NCBI RefSeq assembly: GCF_020520425.1
Contig: NC_079489.1
Span: 81,660,810 to 81,724,809, forward strand
Length of the DNA stretch: 64,000 nt
Origin: Spinacia oleracea
Taxonomy: Eukaryota > Streptophyta > Magnoliopsida > Caryophyllales > Amaranthaceae
Direction of reading: 5' to 3'
Shown: piece by piece, positions 22,037 through 33,594 of the stretch
Layout of the letters: each line of letters opens with the position of its first letter
Position numbering within the stretch: position 1 is the stretch's first letter
Made by a program: the position numbers and the translations under genes
Notes under the pieces: model-generated
What the model was told of the DNA's origin: nothing
Databases searched by the model: none
What the model saw: the letters and a program-made list of their open reading frames with translations, nothing else

Positions 22037-22095
22037 GGGACACGAAAAGTAATTTTACTATTTTAACCTCAGCTGTTCCTTTATATAATAGAGAT
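22037..22095 (-). mobile_element. Helitron-like 5' terminus, site B (copy 1)
   Basis: Shares about 60 bases with 19323-19382, including the end ttcctttatataatagagat. Read on the minus strand it starts ATCTCTATTATATAAAGG. The companion 3' end was not found. Confidence 0.4.
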
Positions 22096-22264
22096 ACTAT
22101 AACTACATCTTTTTACAAAAAACAAATAAATTATAAATAACGTTTATTGTCTTTTATTTGTTGACCAATTATTATATTTCGATTGCAAAAGATATAACAC
22201 GACACCCAATAATGGGTAAATCATTAAATTTCAAGTCACTAGGTCATTTAATATATTAGTATTG

Positions 22265-22495
22265 GGGAGATGAAAGTTTTTTCAGAAGTCTTAAACTTTT
22301 TTAAAAGACTTTTATCGCCAATAGTTGAGAAATAATTCTACATGTATTATTTTGAGTAACAAGGCGGTGAACGTCCTTATATTAGTCATATGTTGTACGA
22401 AGTACTTGCTAGTTGTAACTTTTTGTTGTTTAGTAGTCCTATGTGTGAAATAAATCAAGGAGGCGGAAAAATTATGAGATGCATCTATCAAAGTT
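22265..22495. repeat. Dispersed 230-bp repeat (copy a)
   Basis: Shares long blocks (gacttttatcgccaatagttg, gtttagtagtcctatgtgtg) with 34448-34672 and with 57085-57310. It holds no coding potential. The 34-kb copy is clearly more diverged. Probably part of an unidentified older element. Confidence 0.75.
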
Positions 22496-22613
22496 AGTTT
22501 TTTTTTTAGAAACTTGATTTGTCTTTTGAGAAGTTTAATCTCTAAGGTATAATCTTGTACTTGTTGCTTAACTTCTAATCTTCCATATTTATTTTTTTAG
22601 AGTAGATAGTCTC

Positions 22614-23810
22614 TGTTAGGTTATGACAAATATAAATCATATATTTCATGCGGAAAAACCATAAAGCCAGGAATCCAAATTAATTACCACATAGTCAATT
22701 AGCATAATTTAGGATACATACATGTGATGCGTGCCTTCCCTAGATGCTCCAGAACCGAACAAGAACAAGTTAGGACTCCAAATGTCGCCCCTCCATAGAT
22801 AGTCCACAACATGTACGGATCCGTCTTAGATTCAACCAACTAGAATATTTTCTAAGGTATTACGTTTATTCGAAAGCTTAGTTATATATTTAGGCAATTT
22901 ATTAAATTCGTACTTGAACTGAAAACTATATGAATACTTATTGATTGTTGGTGCGCGGCTCGGCCCAAGGCAGGCGCTGGCAGCACGCGGTCCATCGTGG
23001 GCGCTGCTGCTGGGCCTTGCCTTGCTCGCTTGCTGCGCGCTGGGCTTTGCCTTGCTCGCTGCTCGCGGGCTTCACGGGCTTCGCTGGCCTTGCTGCTCAC
23101 AGCGCGCGGGCTCCGCTAGGCGCGGGCCTGGCTTCGTGCTGGGCCTTGCGACTAGCAAGCTCGTCCGTCGATCGTTTCGTACGTCGCGCTTCCGATTCGT
23201 TTTCCGATTCCGGAATTCGTTTCCGATTCGAACAATATTTAATATTACCAATTCCGGAATTTATTTCCGATTCGAAAAAATATTTAATATTTCCAATTCC
23301 CACAATATTTTCGATTCCAATAATATTTCCGTTTCCGGCAATATTTCCGATTCCGAAAATATTTCTATTTCCAATAATATTTTTCGATACGTACCATGTT
23401 TCCGTTTCCGGCAACATCTACGATTTGGATAATATTTATATTTCCGTTATGATCCATATTTCCGTTTCCGGCAATATCATCATTTCCGGAGTATTCATAT
23501 TTTGCCTTTTGACGATTTCAGCTCCCACTAGAACCGAGATCAATCGATTCCGAATATCCATAAATAGAGTATTTAATTTACTTAAATACTTGATCTATTC
23601 ACGTACTATTTGTGTGACCTTACGGGTTCAGTCAAGAGTAAGTTGTGGATTAATATTATTAATTCCACTCAAACTGAAGCGACCTCTAGCTAGGAATTCA
23701 GCTCACTTGATCTCACTGAATTATTAACTTGGATAATTAATAAATACTGAACCGCATTTATTAGACTTAGCATTGAATGCATACTTGGACCAAGTGCCTT
23801 ATTTCCTCCA
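22614..23810 (-). mobile_element. 3' LTR of minus copia (copy 1)
   Basis: Runs TGTTAGGTTATGAC ... TTTCCTCCA on the plus strand. Compared with the 5' LTR it lacks about 247 bp (31003-31249 equivalent) between short TGTTG repeats, which removes the TATA region. It also carries a segment of about 30 bp (near 22880-22915) absent from the 5' LTR. The GC-rich block and CGGAAATATT-type array are present at 22960-23500. Confidence 0.92.
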
Positions 23811-24694
23811 GTCTCCCACTTGTCCTTAGGGACAAGTGTGCATTGCTTAATTCCTTTGTCGCTTGATGCTTACTCATGAACATAAGGTAAGAGTAATCAT
23901 CCTTATTATGTCCAGAGGTATTTCTCTGTTTCAGGGTTCAACTGATCAAATAAACAGATAATCATAGCCTATGATTCATCCGAGCACGGCCATGCATTTT
24001 ACAGTTTTTAGCTCTCCGAGTGGCCTTGTACAACTTTCATCATCTTATCCCGATTTATGGGAGGACAATCCCAATCTTGTGATCTTGAGGTTAGACTTCG
24101 TTTGATAGGTGATTACCTGAGTGTTGCCGTTATGGTCTCCTTTTACGGTGCGACGGTTGACAACGTCAAAGTAACCAGTTCTCAAACAAGTAATCTCAAA
24201 TCACTCAGGTATTGAGGATTAGTGTCTAATAATGTAATGAAATTTTCTTATGACAGATTTTCATCTCTTAAAGTAAAGTTTCATAGGTCTGTCTGATACT
24301 AGTCTTTTCAAAGTAAGTATCTATGCAAATGATTGCAATATTGCCATGTCCGCATAGTTCAAGAAATAGAACTACTAGTCTTCTTCCATTCTAGTCGTCT
24401 AGCATTTTCTATGCATCCACCATTATAGAAAACTTTCGACCAGGGACCATTTTTCAACCTTTTGACATTCAAGTTCACTTGATAGACATTTCTTAGTCAC
24501 AGGACTGGTCTTGACAGTCTATCTTGAATATATCGTCAAATTGAAGGGACTCATCATTTAATAACCCACAAAATTAAATGGAATGAATTCTATTCATTTA
24601 TATGAATGGTTAACCAAAATGTTTTACAAAGTATTAAACTCTAAAACTTTAAAACATTAATTAAGGACATCCAAGCCATTCTCCAACATGCTTG
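23811..24694 (-). other. Copia untranslated region and polypurine tract
   Basis: Sequence between pol and 3' LTR, homologous to 15143-16002 on the other strand. The polypurine tract (tctcccacttgtcc on the plus strand) lies at 23811-23826. No gene. Confidence 0.75.
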
Positions 24695-25443
24695 ATTTCC
24701 ATAGCTGGAGTGTGCGAGTTGTGCTTCGCCTACGGCAGAAGTTTAGTTAATGGATCTAAGATATTGTCGTCAGTTCCAATCTTGCGTATCTCGACTTCTT
24801 TTCTTTCAACGAACTTTCGTAGAAGGTGAAATCTACGAAGTACATGCTTGACTCTCTGGTAGTTTCTAGGCTCCTTTGCCTGTGCAATAGCTCCGTTATT
24901 GTCACAATATTGAGCTATTGGTCTTTTAATGGAGGGGACTACACCAAGTTCACCTATGAACTTCCTTAGCCAAATAGCTTTCTTTGCTGCTTCATGTGCA
25001 GCAATGTACTCCGCTTCAGTTGTAGAATCCGCAATGGTGCTCTGCTTAGCACTTTTCCATCTTACTGCACCTCCGCGGAGGCAGAAGACAAACCCAGACT
25101 GTGATCTGAAATCATCCTTGTCGGTTTGGAAACTTGCGTCTGTATAGCCTTTAAAAATTAATTCATCATCTCCACCACAGACCAGGAAATCATCTTTGTG
25201 TCTTTTCAGGTACTTTAGAATATTCTTGGCAGTAGTCCAATGTGCCTCTCCTGGGTCTGACCAGTATCTGTTCGTAGCAATGAGTGCGTACGCAACATCC
25301 GGGCGTGTACATATCATAGCATATATTATTGAACCAATCAATGATGCATATGGAATCCCACTCATTCGTCTACGCTCATCCAGTGGTTTTGGGCACTGAG
25401 TCTTGCTTAGATCATTCCATGAGATATGGGTAGGTAGCCTCAT
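24695..25443 (-). pseudogene. Copia RNase H domain (copy 1)
   Basis: Encodes the C-terminal reverse transcriptase connection and RNase H: PYASLIGSI, CTRPDVAYAL, KGYTDASF, TTEAEYIAAHEA, YCDNNGA. The acidic residues typical of copia RNase H are kept. A one-base loss near 25411 shifts the frame against copy 2, and a TAG replaces CAG four codons after DPLTKLLP (24730), cutting off the last residues. It followed RT in the same polyprotein originally. Confidence 0.88.
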
Positions 25444-26291
25444 TTGGAGTCTTCCATATTAAACCTTTCAAGCACCTTATTGATATAAGTGCTTTGACTA
25501 AGTCCAATCATCTTTTTAGATCTATCTTTGTAAATCTTGATGCCTAGTATGTACTGTGCTTCTCCTAGATCCTTCATCGAAAAACATTTCCCAAGCCAAA
25601 TCTTGACAGAGTTCAACATAGGAATGTCATTTCCGATAAGTAATATGTCGTCGACATATAATACTAGAAAAGAAATTTTGCTCCCACTGACCTTCTTGTA
25701 TACACAACATTCGTCTGCGTTCTTGACGAAGCCAAAGTCAATGACTGCTTCATCAAAACGTATATTCCAGCTCCTTGATGCTTGCTTCAATCCATAAATG
25801 GATTTCTTAAGCTTGCATACCTTTTTAGAATTCTTTGGATCCTCAAAACCCTCAGGCTGTGTCATAAACACAGTTTCTGTTAAAACGCCGTTTAAGAAAG
25901 AGGTTTTGACATCCATCTGCCATATTTCATAATCGTAATATGAAGCGATTGCTAACATTATCCGAATAGACTTAAGCATTGCAACTGGTGAAAAGGTTTC
26001 ATCGTAATCCACGTCGTGGACTTGCCTGTAACCTTTTGCAACCAATCTAGCTTTGAAAAGTTCTAGTTTCCTATCCTTGTCTTTTTTCAGTTTGAAAACC
26101 CATTTGCTTCCTATGGCTTGGTAGCCATCTGGAAAATCGACCAAATCCCAAACTTGGTTTTCAGACATTGAGTCTAATTCAGATTGCATGGCTTCTTGCC
26201 ATTTCTTGGAGCTAGGGCTTGTCATAGCTTGTTTGTAAGTTGCAGGTTCATCGCTTTCCAACAATAGAACTTCATGGCTCTCGTTCGTCAA
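25440..26291 (-). pseudogene. Copia reverse transcriptase domain (copy 1)
   Basis: Clear Ty1/copia RT: KWVFKLKKDKD, FKARLVAKGYRQ, DYDETFSPVA, WQMDVKTSFLNG, SIYGLKQASRSWN and the active-site motif LYVDDILLIGND. It ends at a TGA in DSK*GYLP that is also present in copy 2. The 283-residue frame is otherwise open, the longest intact coding stretch of this element. Confidence 0.92.
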
Positions 26292-27465
26292 AATACCTAA
26301 GTATCTTTCCGGTTGAGACCTATATCTCTGCGATCTACGCGGGGTTACATTTCTAGTTGGTTCTTGATTCTCACCAGATACTTCTAAAGATCTATGAGTT
26401 TCAACCTGAATGTCATCTTGAGCATTCTCTAGAGTTTATTGTTCGACTCGAAGTTTTTCGAGGTCTACTTTTCTCCCACTTGTCATTTTGGAAATGTGAT
26501 ATCTTTCCAAAAATATACCATCTCGAGCAACAAACACCTTGTTCTCAGATGTATTGTAGAAGTAATACCCCTTTATTTCCTTTAGATAGCCCACAAGGAT
26601 ACATTTGTCAGATTTTGGTTGAAGTTTATCTGAAATTAATCGTTTGACGTATACTTCACAACCCCAAATCTTAAGAAAAGACACATTTGGAGTCTTTCCA
26701 AACCATAACTCATATGGAGTCTTTTCGACAACTTAATTTAGATGGAGCTCTATTTAGTGTGAGTGCAGCTGTGTTTAGTGCATGTCCCCAAAATTCTATT
26801 GGAAGTTCGGCCTGACCCATCATTGATTTAACCATGTATAGCAAGGTCCTGTTCCTCCGTTCTGACACACCGTTCCATTGAGGTGTTCCGGGAGGAGTCA
26901 ATTCTGATAGAATTCCACAATCTTTCAGACGGTCATCAAATTCACAGCTTAGATATTCACCGTCTCTATCAGACCGCAGTGCCTTAATCTTCTTGCCTAA
27001 CTGATTCTCTACTTCACTATGAAATTCCTTGAATTTGTCAAATTATTCAGACTTATGCCAATTCATTAGGTAGACATAACCATATCTACTGAAGTCATCA
27101 GTGAAATTGATAAAGTAGCTGAAACCACCTCTAGCATTTGAACTCATAGGTCCACATACATCTGTATGGATTAAACCCAATAGATCAGTTGCTCTTTCTC
27201 CAACTTTAGAGAAAGGTTGCTTTGTCATTTTTCCAAGTAAGCATGATTTTCACTTACCATAATCCTCTACGTCAAATGGTTCTAGAATTCCTTCTTTTTG
27301 AAGTCTTTCTATGCGCTTCATGTTAATATGGCCTAATCGGCAATGCCACAGATAAGTGCGATCTGAATCATTCTTTTTGGTCTTTTTGGTATTTATGTTA
27401 TAGACTTGTTTTTCGTGATCTAGTAAATAAAGTCCATTGACTAATCTAGCAGATCCATAAAACAT
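26292..27465 (-). pseudogene. Copia integrase region (copy 1)
   Basis: Read in pieces: LWHCRLGHINMKRI and CLLGKMTKQPF (zinc-binding N-terminal part), HTDVCGPM and FTDDFSRYGYVYL (two catalytic Asp positions), TPQWNGVSERRNRTLL (the Glu position), then FLKIWGCEVYVKR. A stop replaces a Cys after DYGK (near 27252), another interrupts the stretch after HKSE (27043), a frameshift follows LNRAPSK and a TAA follows RVEQ. The last two are shared with copy 2. The enzyme would insert cDNA into the genome; this copy cannot. Confidence 0.88.
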
Positions 27466-27500
27466 CTCTTTAAAATAAAACGAGCAACTATTGTCTTTTA

Positions 27501-27925
27501 TTAAAAAGGAAATCCCTTAGCATCTAAGCAAAAAACAGAAATGATGTTTTTAGTAAGACTTGGAACATGGAAGCATTCTTCTAGTTCCAAAACTAGCCCA
27601 GAGGTCAACGACAAATAATAAGTTCCTACAGCTAATGTAGCAATCCTTTCTCCATTTCCCACTCGTAGGTCGACTTCACCCTTCCTTAATCTTATACTTC
27701 TTCTTAGTCCCCGTGAATTGGAACATAAGTGTGAGCCACAACCTGTATCTAATACCCAAGAAGTTGAATTTGCAAGTATACAGTCTATAACGAAAATACC
27801 TGAAGATGGAACGACTGTTCCGTTCTTCTGATCTTCCTTTAGCTTCAAGCAATCTCTCTTCCAATGCCCCTTCTTCTTGCAGTAGAAGCATTCGGATTCA
27901 GAAGTGGGTTGATTGACCTTCCTCT
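27501..27925 (-). pseudogene. Second (duplicated) zinc knuckle and protease piece
   Basis: Repeats the knuckle CFYCKKKGHWKRDC and the aspartic protease motif WVLDTGCGSHLC, then continues normally into GNGERIATLAVG and CFHVPSLTKNIIS. It is one arm of a 263-bp tandem duplication (27697-27959 and 27960-28222). The region just before the knuckle reads KRKVNQPTSES, unlike KKKVSQPTSES in the other arm, suggesting origin from a related element. Confidence 0.85.
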
Positions 27926-28620
27926 TTACAGATTTGGCGCCAATTTGCTTAACTTTCTACTTCTTCTTAGTCCCTGTGGATTGGAACATAAGTGTAAGCC
28001 ACAACCTGTATCTAATACCCAAGAAGTTGAATTTGCAAGTATACAGTCTATAACAAAAATACCTGAAGATGGAACGACCGTTCCGTTCTTCTCATCTTCC
28101 TTAAGCTTCAAGCAATCTCTCTTCCAATGCCCCTTCTTCTTACAGTAGAAGCATTCAGATTCAGAAGTGGGTTGGCTCACCTTCTTCTTTTCAGACTTGG
28201 TGCCGCCAGTTTGCTTAGTTGGGCTGGCCTTCTTGCCACCTTTCTTGGCATTCCTCTTCTTGCCAGATTTCTTGAACTTGCCCCCACGCACCATAAGCAC
28301 ATCTTGCTTATCACTTTTGAGCATCTTTTCAGCGGTCTTCAGCATATCGTGAAGCTCAGTGAGCGTTTTGTCCACACTATTTATACTGTAGTTCAGCTTG
28401 AACTTATCATACCCGTTATGAAGAGAATGGAGGATGGTGTCTACAGCCATTTCCTGAGAGAATTGTTGGTCCAGCCGACAAATATTCTCAATGAGTCCAA
28501 TCATTTTGAGAACATGTGGACTTACGGGATCGCCTTTCTTAAGCTTGGTCTCAAGAATTTGCCTATGAGTCTCGAATCTTTCTTAAACTTAAGGCTCTTA
28601 CTATGTTGGTTAGATTTTAA
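27926..28620 (-). pseudogene. Copia gag C-terminal part with zinc knuckle (copy 1)
   Basis: Encodes LDQQFSQEMAVDTILHSL, ELHDMLKTAEKML, a Lys-rich segment, and the CX2CX4HX4C knuckle of nucleocapsid, followed by a first protease motif (DTGCGLHLC). The frame is open upstream of the Met at 28504 to stops near 28590-28600 (FETHRQILETKL...). The N-terminal two-thirds of a normal copia gag is not found. This binds RNA in intact elements. Confidence 0.85.
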
Positions 28621-28624
28621 GTGA

Positions 28625-30684
28625 ACTAAAATCCTTAATCATGCAACATAATCAAGCCATAATCTCATGCATAATTAAGACATATTTAAAGCAATAAATA
28701 ACTTAAAGCATGCATAAGATATAAATGTGATCTAGTATGGCCCGACTTCATCTAGAAGCTTCAACTTGAAACTCCGTCTTGAAAATGGATTGGAAACTCC
28801 GTCTTAAATTTCACCATGGGAGGCGCCATTTTCTTCAAATATAATAAGCTATAATTGAAACTAATTACAACTATTTGATGGTACGCAAACCATATTTAAA
28901 ATTAAAAACTTTGGTGCATTAGACCAAATTTACATTCAAATTAATGGTACGCAGACCATATTTTCTATCCTATTTGGGCTATACTAGTCACTTTCCATAA
29001 CCTGCAAAACAGTACATTTACAATATATCATTCACCCATTCATTTATCAATGAATGACCCACATAGCAAGTTAGTAGAACATATTATGCATCACATAAAC
29101 ATTTGCAACAACTAATTAAGGCTTCCAATAATCTACAAATTATTCAATCCTTATTAGTTCTAATCGAGTTGTTTTAACCTTAAAGGAATGTAGACCTAAT
29201 CAAGAGTTTAATGACTGAAAGCTCCCACTAAAACCAAGAAATTTACATGCTTTACAAATTTTAAACATAAAATTGTATTTCTGAGTCCAACCGGAAACTT
29301 ACAAATTTAATTAAAATTTAAAGCTCATATAAAATATTATTTAAACCCTTTATTTTATTTTCAGTTGATTAAAATTAATTAATTTAAATTTTATCAAGGT
29401 TTTAATTTTAGTAAAATAATTAGTATAAATAAATTTTAATAATTAAATCAATCAAAATTAAATTCCGAGAAAAAATTAAATTACGAAATTTAACTTAATT
29501 AAAATCGTTTTCAACCGAAAAATTAAAACGAACCAACAGGCTAAGACAAAGCCACAAGCTTGCGCCCATGCCTCGTCGAAGCCTCGTAGTAGCAGCGCCA
29601 GTGGGCCGCGTGCACGAGTGCAGCACCCATGGCCTGCTACTTGCGATGGTCGTAGTACAAGCGTCGAGCAGGCCACGCATAGCACGCAGCAAGCATTGCT
29701 CGCTGGGACGAGCCAGCGCTCGCTGCTCGCGCGCGCGGCCTGTGTTGCTCGTTGCCTTTGTCTCGCCACTCGCTCACTTGCATACAGCACACACCGCACA
29801 TGAGTGTAGCCCCCGCGCGCGTGTCAGTGCCTTGCTCGCTGCCTAGTACCGCATGGGCGGCGAGCTCCCTTGCTCGTCGTCGCATGCCCGCACTATTGTA
29901 ACACCCCTTAAGGGTAACACTTATCTTCCATTGCTTCGTGCGTGCAACATTGGTAATCGGTTTTATAAAAATTATTAATTTTTATACTTTAATTTAATTG
30001 ACGAATTAATAAATCATATTAATTTCATTAAATTCGGGCAAAAATCGAAAATTTATTATTCAAATTAAATTCCGATTATATTTATTTTCATGGATTCAAA
30101 TCTAGGTCATAAAATTTTAAAACTTTTCAATTTCAACAAATTTTATGGTGGTTTTTAATCATAGGATCCTAATTAAATTGCTAATTAATTATGAAAATCA
30201 AAACAAATTCTAAATTATTCGAATTTCAACAAATTAATTACAATTACAAATTAGGTTGTATAATTAACAAGATTAGGCTTTAAAATTGTTAAACATATAC
30301 AGTAGGTCAATCATAGATTCATGGTTTACATACAAGATTCGCAAATATTTAATTTAACATCATAAAAATTACAAATTTTGCGTTCGAAAAACTAAAACCT
30401 CCGAAAAGTCATTGTTAGGCTTCGAATTTGGGAATTCTGGGTTCTGCATCAAATCTTTGATTTTTGTCAAAATTTTAAAACGTTGTTTACATGCGAAATT
30501 CACTATAAAATTATAAGATTCCGACCATTATGGACAAAACTGCCGAAATATCCTGCGAACATATAATCAAATAATCTCACGAATTTGCAATTAATTACAC
30601 ACACGAAATTAATCACCCCTTTAATTCATTGCAAATTTATAAAATTTAACCATGTTAACTATAATTGATTATAGAATTAATTAG
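28625..30684 (-). other. Long AT-rich leader replacing gag N-terminus
   Basis: About 2 kb between the primer site and the gag remnant with no long frame except shadows. It holds a GC-rich island (about 29540-29895) of alternating gcgcgc and ctcgct segments, similar in composition to the LTR GC-block. The sequence also occurs in copy 2 to the window end. Confidence 0.6.
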
Positions 30685-30700
30685 AGGCTCGTGATACCAG
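30685..30700 (-). promoter_or_regulatory. Copia primer binding site
   Basis: Minus-strand CTGGTATCACGAGCC directly after the 5' LTR end, matching the 3' end complement of initiator tRNA-Met as used by copia elements. Confidence 0.85.
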
Positions 30701-32118
30701 TGTTAGGTTATGACAAATATAAATCATATATTTCATGCGGAAAAACCATAAAGCAGGGAATCCAACTTAATTTCCACATAGTCAATTAGCATAATTTAGG
30801 ATACATACATGTGATGCGTGCCTTCCCTAGCTGCTCCCGAACCGAACAAGAACAAGTTTAGGACTCCAAATGTCGCCCCTCCGTAGATAGTCCACAGCAC
30901 GTTCGGATCCGCCTTAGATTCAATCAACTAGGATATTTTCTAAGGTATTATGTTTATTCGAAAACTTGAACTTAAAACTATAAGAGTACTTATTGATTGT
31001 TGTGTATAAATTGTGATTATGAACCACGTATTTGTAGGGTGGAAATAACGGACTTAGATTTCTACTAGGATTCAAATAACTAAATCAATTAGGATTCTAG
31101 TTAAATTAATCCATTAGAATTTAATGTTTAATCAAACACAAAAACATTTAATTCGTGTAGAATTAGGAAAACGATAATCAAGCAATCCTAAACGACCAAG
31201 GAATCGGTCGTACGTAGCATTGCACACACGCAGCCCACAAGGGGTGTTGGTGCGCGGCTCGGTCCAAGGCAGGCGCTGGCAGCACGCGGCCCATCGTGGG
31301 AGCTGCTGCTGGGCCTTGCCTTGCTCGCTTGCTGCGCGCTGGGCTTTGCCTTGCTCGCTGCTCACGGGCTTCGCTGGCCTTGCTGCTCGCTGCGCGCGGG
31401 CTTTGCTAGGCGCGGGCCTGGCTTCGTGTTGGGCCTTGCGACTAGCAAGCTCGTCCGTCGATCGTTTCGTACGTTGCGCTTCCGATTCATTTTCCGATTC
31501 CGGAATTCATTTCCGATTCGAACAATATTTAATATTTCCGATTCCGGAATTTATTTCCGTTTCGAACAAATATTTAATATTTCCAATTTCGACAGTATTT
31601 CCGATTCCAATAATATTTCCGTTTCCGGCAATATTTCCGTTTCCGGCAGTATTTCCGATTCCGGAAATATTTCTATTTCCAGTAATATTTTCTGATACGT
31701 ACCATGTTTCTGTTTCCGGCAACATCTACGATTTGGATAATATTTATATTCCCGTTATGATCCATATTTCCGTTTTCGACAATATCATCATTTCCGGAGT
31801 ATTCATATTTTTCCTATTGACGATTTCAGCTCCCACTGGAACCGAGATCCGTCGATTCCGAATATCCATAAATAGAGTATTTAATTTACTTAAATAGTTG
31901 ATCCGTTCACTTACTATTTGCGTGACCCTACGGGTTCAGTCAAGAGTGAACTGTGGATTAATATTATTAATTCCACTCGATCTGAAGCGGCCTCTAGCTA
32001 GGCATTCAGCTCATTTGATCTCACTGAATTATTAACTTGCATAATTAATAAATACTGAACCGCATTTATTAGACTTAGCATTGAATGCATACTTGGACCA
32101 AGGGCATTATTTCCTTCA
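30701..32118 (-). mobile_element. 5' LTR of minus copia (copy 1)
   Basis: The 1418-bp LTR from TGTTAGGTTATGAC to TTTCCTTCA on the plus strand. It keeps the segment 31003-31249 that is deleted in the 3' LTR. The expected TATA site there reads, on the minus strand, ctacaaatac, weaker than the ctataaatag of the plus-strand LTRs. The GC-block and CGGAAATATT-type array are at 31250-31800. Confidence 0.93.
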
Positions 32119-32160
32119 GTCTCTAAACATCATTGATTGCTTAACAAGATGACTTTTGTA

Positions 32161-33111
32161 CTCCCTTCGTTTCTGAAATCTTTTTCCATATACAAATGAT
32201 ATCTAATACTTTAGCGACAACTATATAATTTTGTTTAATTCACCTCAATTTGTAACTCCAAATGGTCAACTTTGTAATATATATTTGAAGATATAAATGA
32301 CTCAAATATGCATTTAAAAGTTAACCCATTTATTTAATTGTTTTTTTTTTTTACCTGAATTTGCATGTTTAGAATATCAAGTTAGAATAAATCACTAGGG
32401 AAAAATAGAGGATGAGCTCATATTCGAGCATTGTTATCATAAATGGAGTGATGACCGTTGTCGTGAAACTGGAAATTGGCATGACCAAAAATAGTAGACT
32501 AATAGTTGAAAAATCTGCAAAGTCCTAATGATCAGTAAATTTTCTTCAAATCTAACGAATAAAATTGTCCGAACAAGAGAAAGCTGAAGAACAAGCAAGC
32601 AAACAAGAGAAGAAAAAGGAAGAACAAAAACTCTGATAGGTAGAACCCAATCATCACAATATTACACAAGACAAGTTTATAAGAAATAATAATGCAAATA
32701 AGAAAGAACTAGGTTAGGGCCCGTGCAACACACGAATGAAATTAAATTTGTTTACGGAATATTATTAATTACTCGTAAATAATGTTATAAATAAGAAATA
32801 TTTTTTATAAACTAATATTTTGTTACGACATAGTAAAATTTTGGATTTGTAAAAAAAAAAAAAATTAGTTCAAAGTGGTCAATTAAACATGAATGATACT
32901 ACGTACATAAACTTAAAATCAAACATCTTTTTAATTTATTTTCACTTTTTTTCGGGGAAATTTGAAGAGAAATTATGTTTAAAAATAAGTTAAGTTTAAG
33001 AAAAATAAGAGCTAAGTAATTATTTAATCAGAAAATCAATTTAAGACATGACAAAGATTCAAAAAATCAAAAATTCTATGCATTTATTTTTCAAGAATCA
33101 AATGGGGGGAG
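32161..33111. mobile_element. Possible Stowaway/mariner-type element
   Basis: The left end TA|CTCCCTTCGTTTC and right end GGGGGGAG|TA give a TA target copy and roughly matching inverted ends, as in Stowaway-like MITEs. The ends match only in part, and the element would be long (951 bp) for a MITE. It includes the Helitron-like end at 32709. Confidence 0.35.
32705..32740 (-). mobile_element. Possible Helitron 3' end
   Basis: On the minus strand: a CGTGTGTTGCACG hairpin-like stretch, GGCCCTAA, then CCTAG followed by T. Helitron 3' ends carry a small hairpin just before CTRR and insert between A and T. No 5' partner was found to the right. Confidence 0.3.
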
Positions 33112-33594
33112 TATCCTATTGATCTTGGCATTGAAATCCAACCTCAAATATCTCTGTGTACGGTCTTGAATCCCACCTAAAGACATGTTTGCGATCGCTA
33201 TTTTTGTCTCGATATACGATTTTGTTAAGTGGTCCATCATTTGTCATGTTGATGTCCCACTCGAACTAAAATGTGTCTGGTGAGAAATGTTGATCGACAT
33301 TGTACAACAAGAGTGTTTCTAAATAAGACCATTTGGGCCTAACATACCCTAGACTATAATCTCAAAGAGGGGAGAATTGACATTTTGATAAACCACCAAC
33401 GCATAATGTACTTTATGAATTATGTTGTAAACTTTTATTGAATACTTATCTGCTAACATTTTTTAAAATTTTAAATAAGACCATTTGGGCCTAACACAAC
33501 ACAACCCGACCCATTTATGTTGGTTACTTATTACGGAGTATCATTTTGGTTAATTGTGTCAGTAAAAAGAAGGATTAGGGTGGTGGAATATTAA
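33112..33594. other. Intergenic sequence, nothing recognised
   Basis: AT-rich; the phrase gaccatttgggcctaac occurs twice (about 33327 and 33480), pointing to a small diverged duplication. No frame or RNA seen. Confidence 0.4.

Larger units (their letters stand above)
17259..22613. repeat. Duplicated mosaic region (copy 1 of 51725-57437)
   Basis: AT-rich sequence between a plus-strand and a minus-strand copia element, repeated at 51725-57437 with the same element borders. It holds fragments of several origins, listed individually. Stretches with nothing recognisable are 17259-18257, 18660-19322, 19641-20000, 20260-20730 and 20940-21800. Confidence 0.9.
22614..32118 (-). mobile_element. Complete minus-strand Ty1/copia element with target duplication
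   Basis: LTRs at 30701-32118 (5', 1418 bp) and 22614-23810 (3', 1197 bp) flank a gag-pol region in copia order: gag/zinc knuckle, protease, integrase, RT, RNase H. Identical 5-bp target copies GTCTC lie at 22609-22613 and 32119-32123. A tRNA-Met-type primer site abuts the 5' LTR. Coding is broken by several stops and frameshifts and the 5' third of gag is missing, so the element is not autonomous. It is Angela/Tork-like by LTR ends and pol style (inference). Confidence 0.95.

Noticed and set aside
22941..23727. Long overlapping frames of up to 260 codons on both strands
   Set aside because: They lie in the LTR GC-rich block and motif array, are low-complexity, occur on both strands and recur in every LTR of the family.
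29476..29885. Several Ala/Arg-rich frames on both strands
   Set aside because: They follow the GC-rich island of the copia leader; no domain or start context, and frames overlap on both strands.
31220..31897. 225-codon frame on the plus strand
   Set aside because: Shadow of the same GC-block and motif array in the 5' LTR; the element is on the minus strand.
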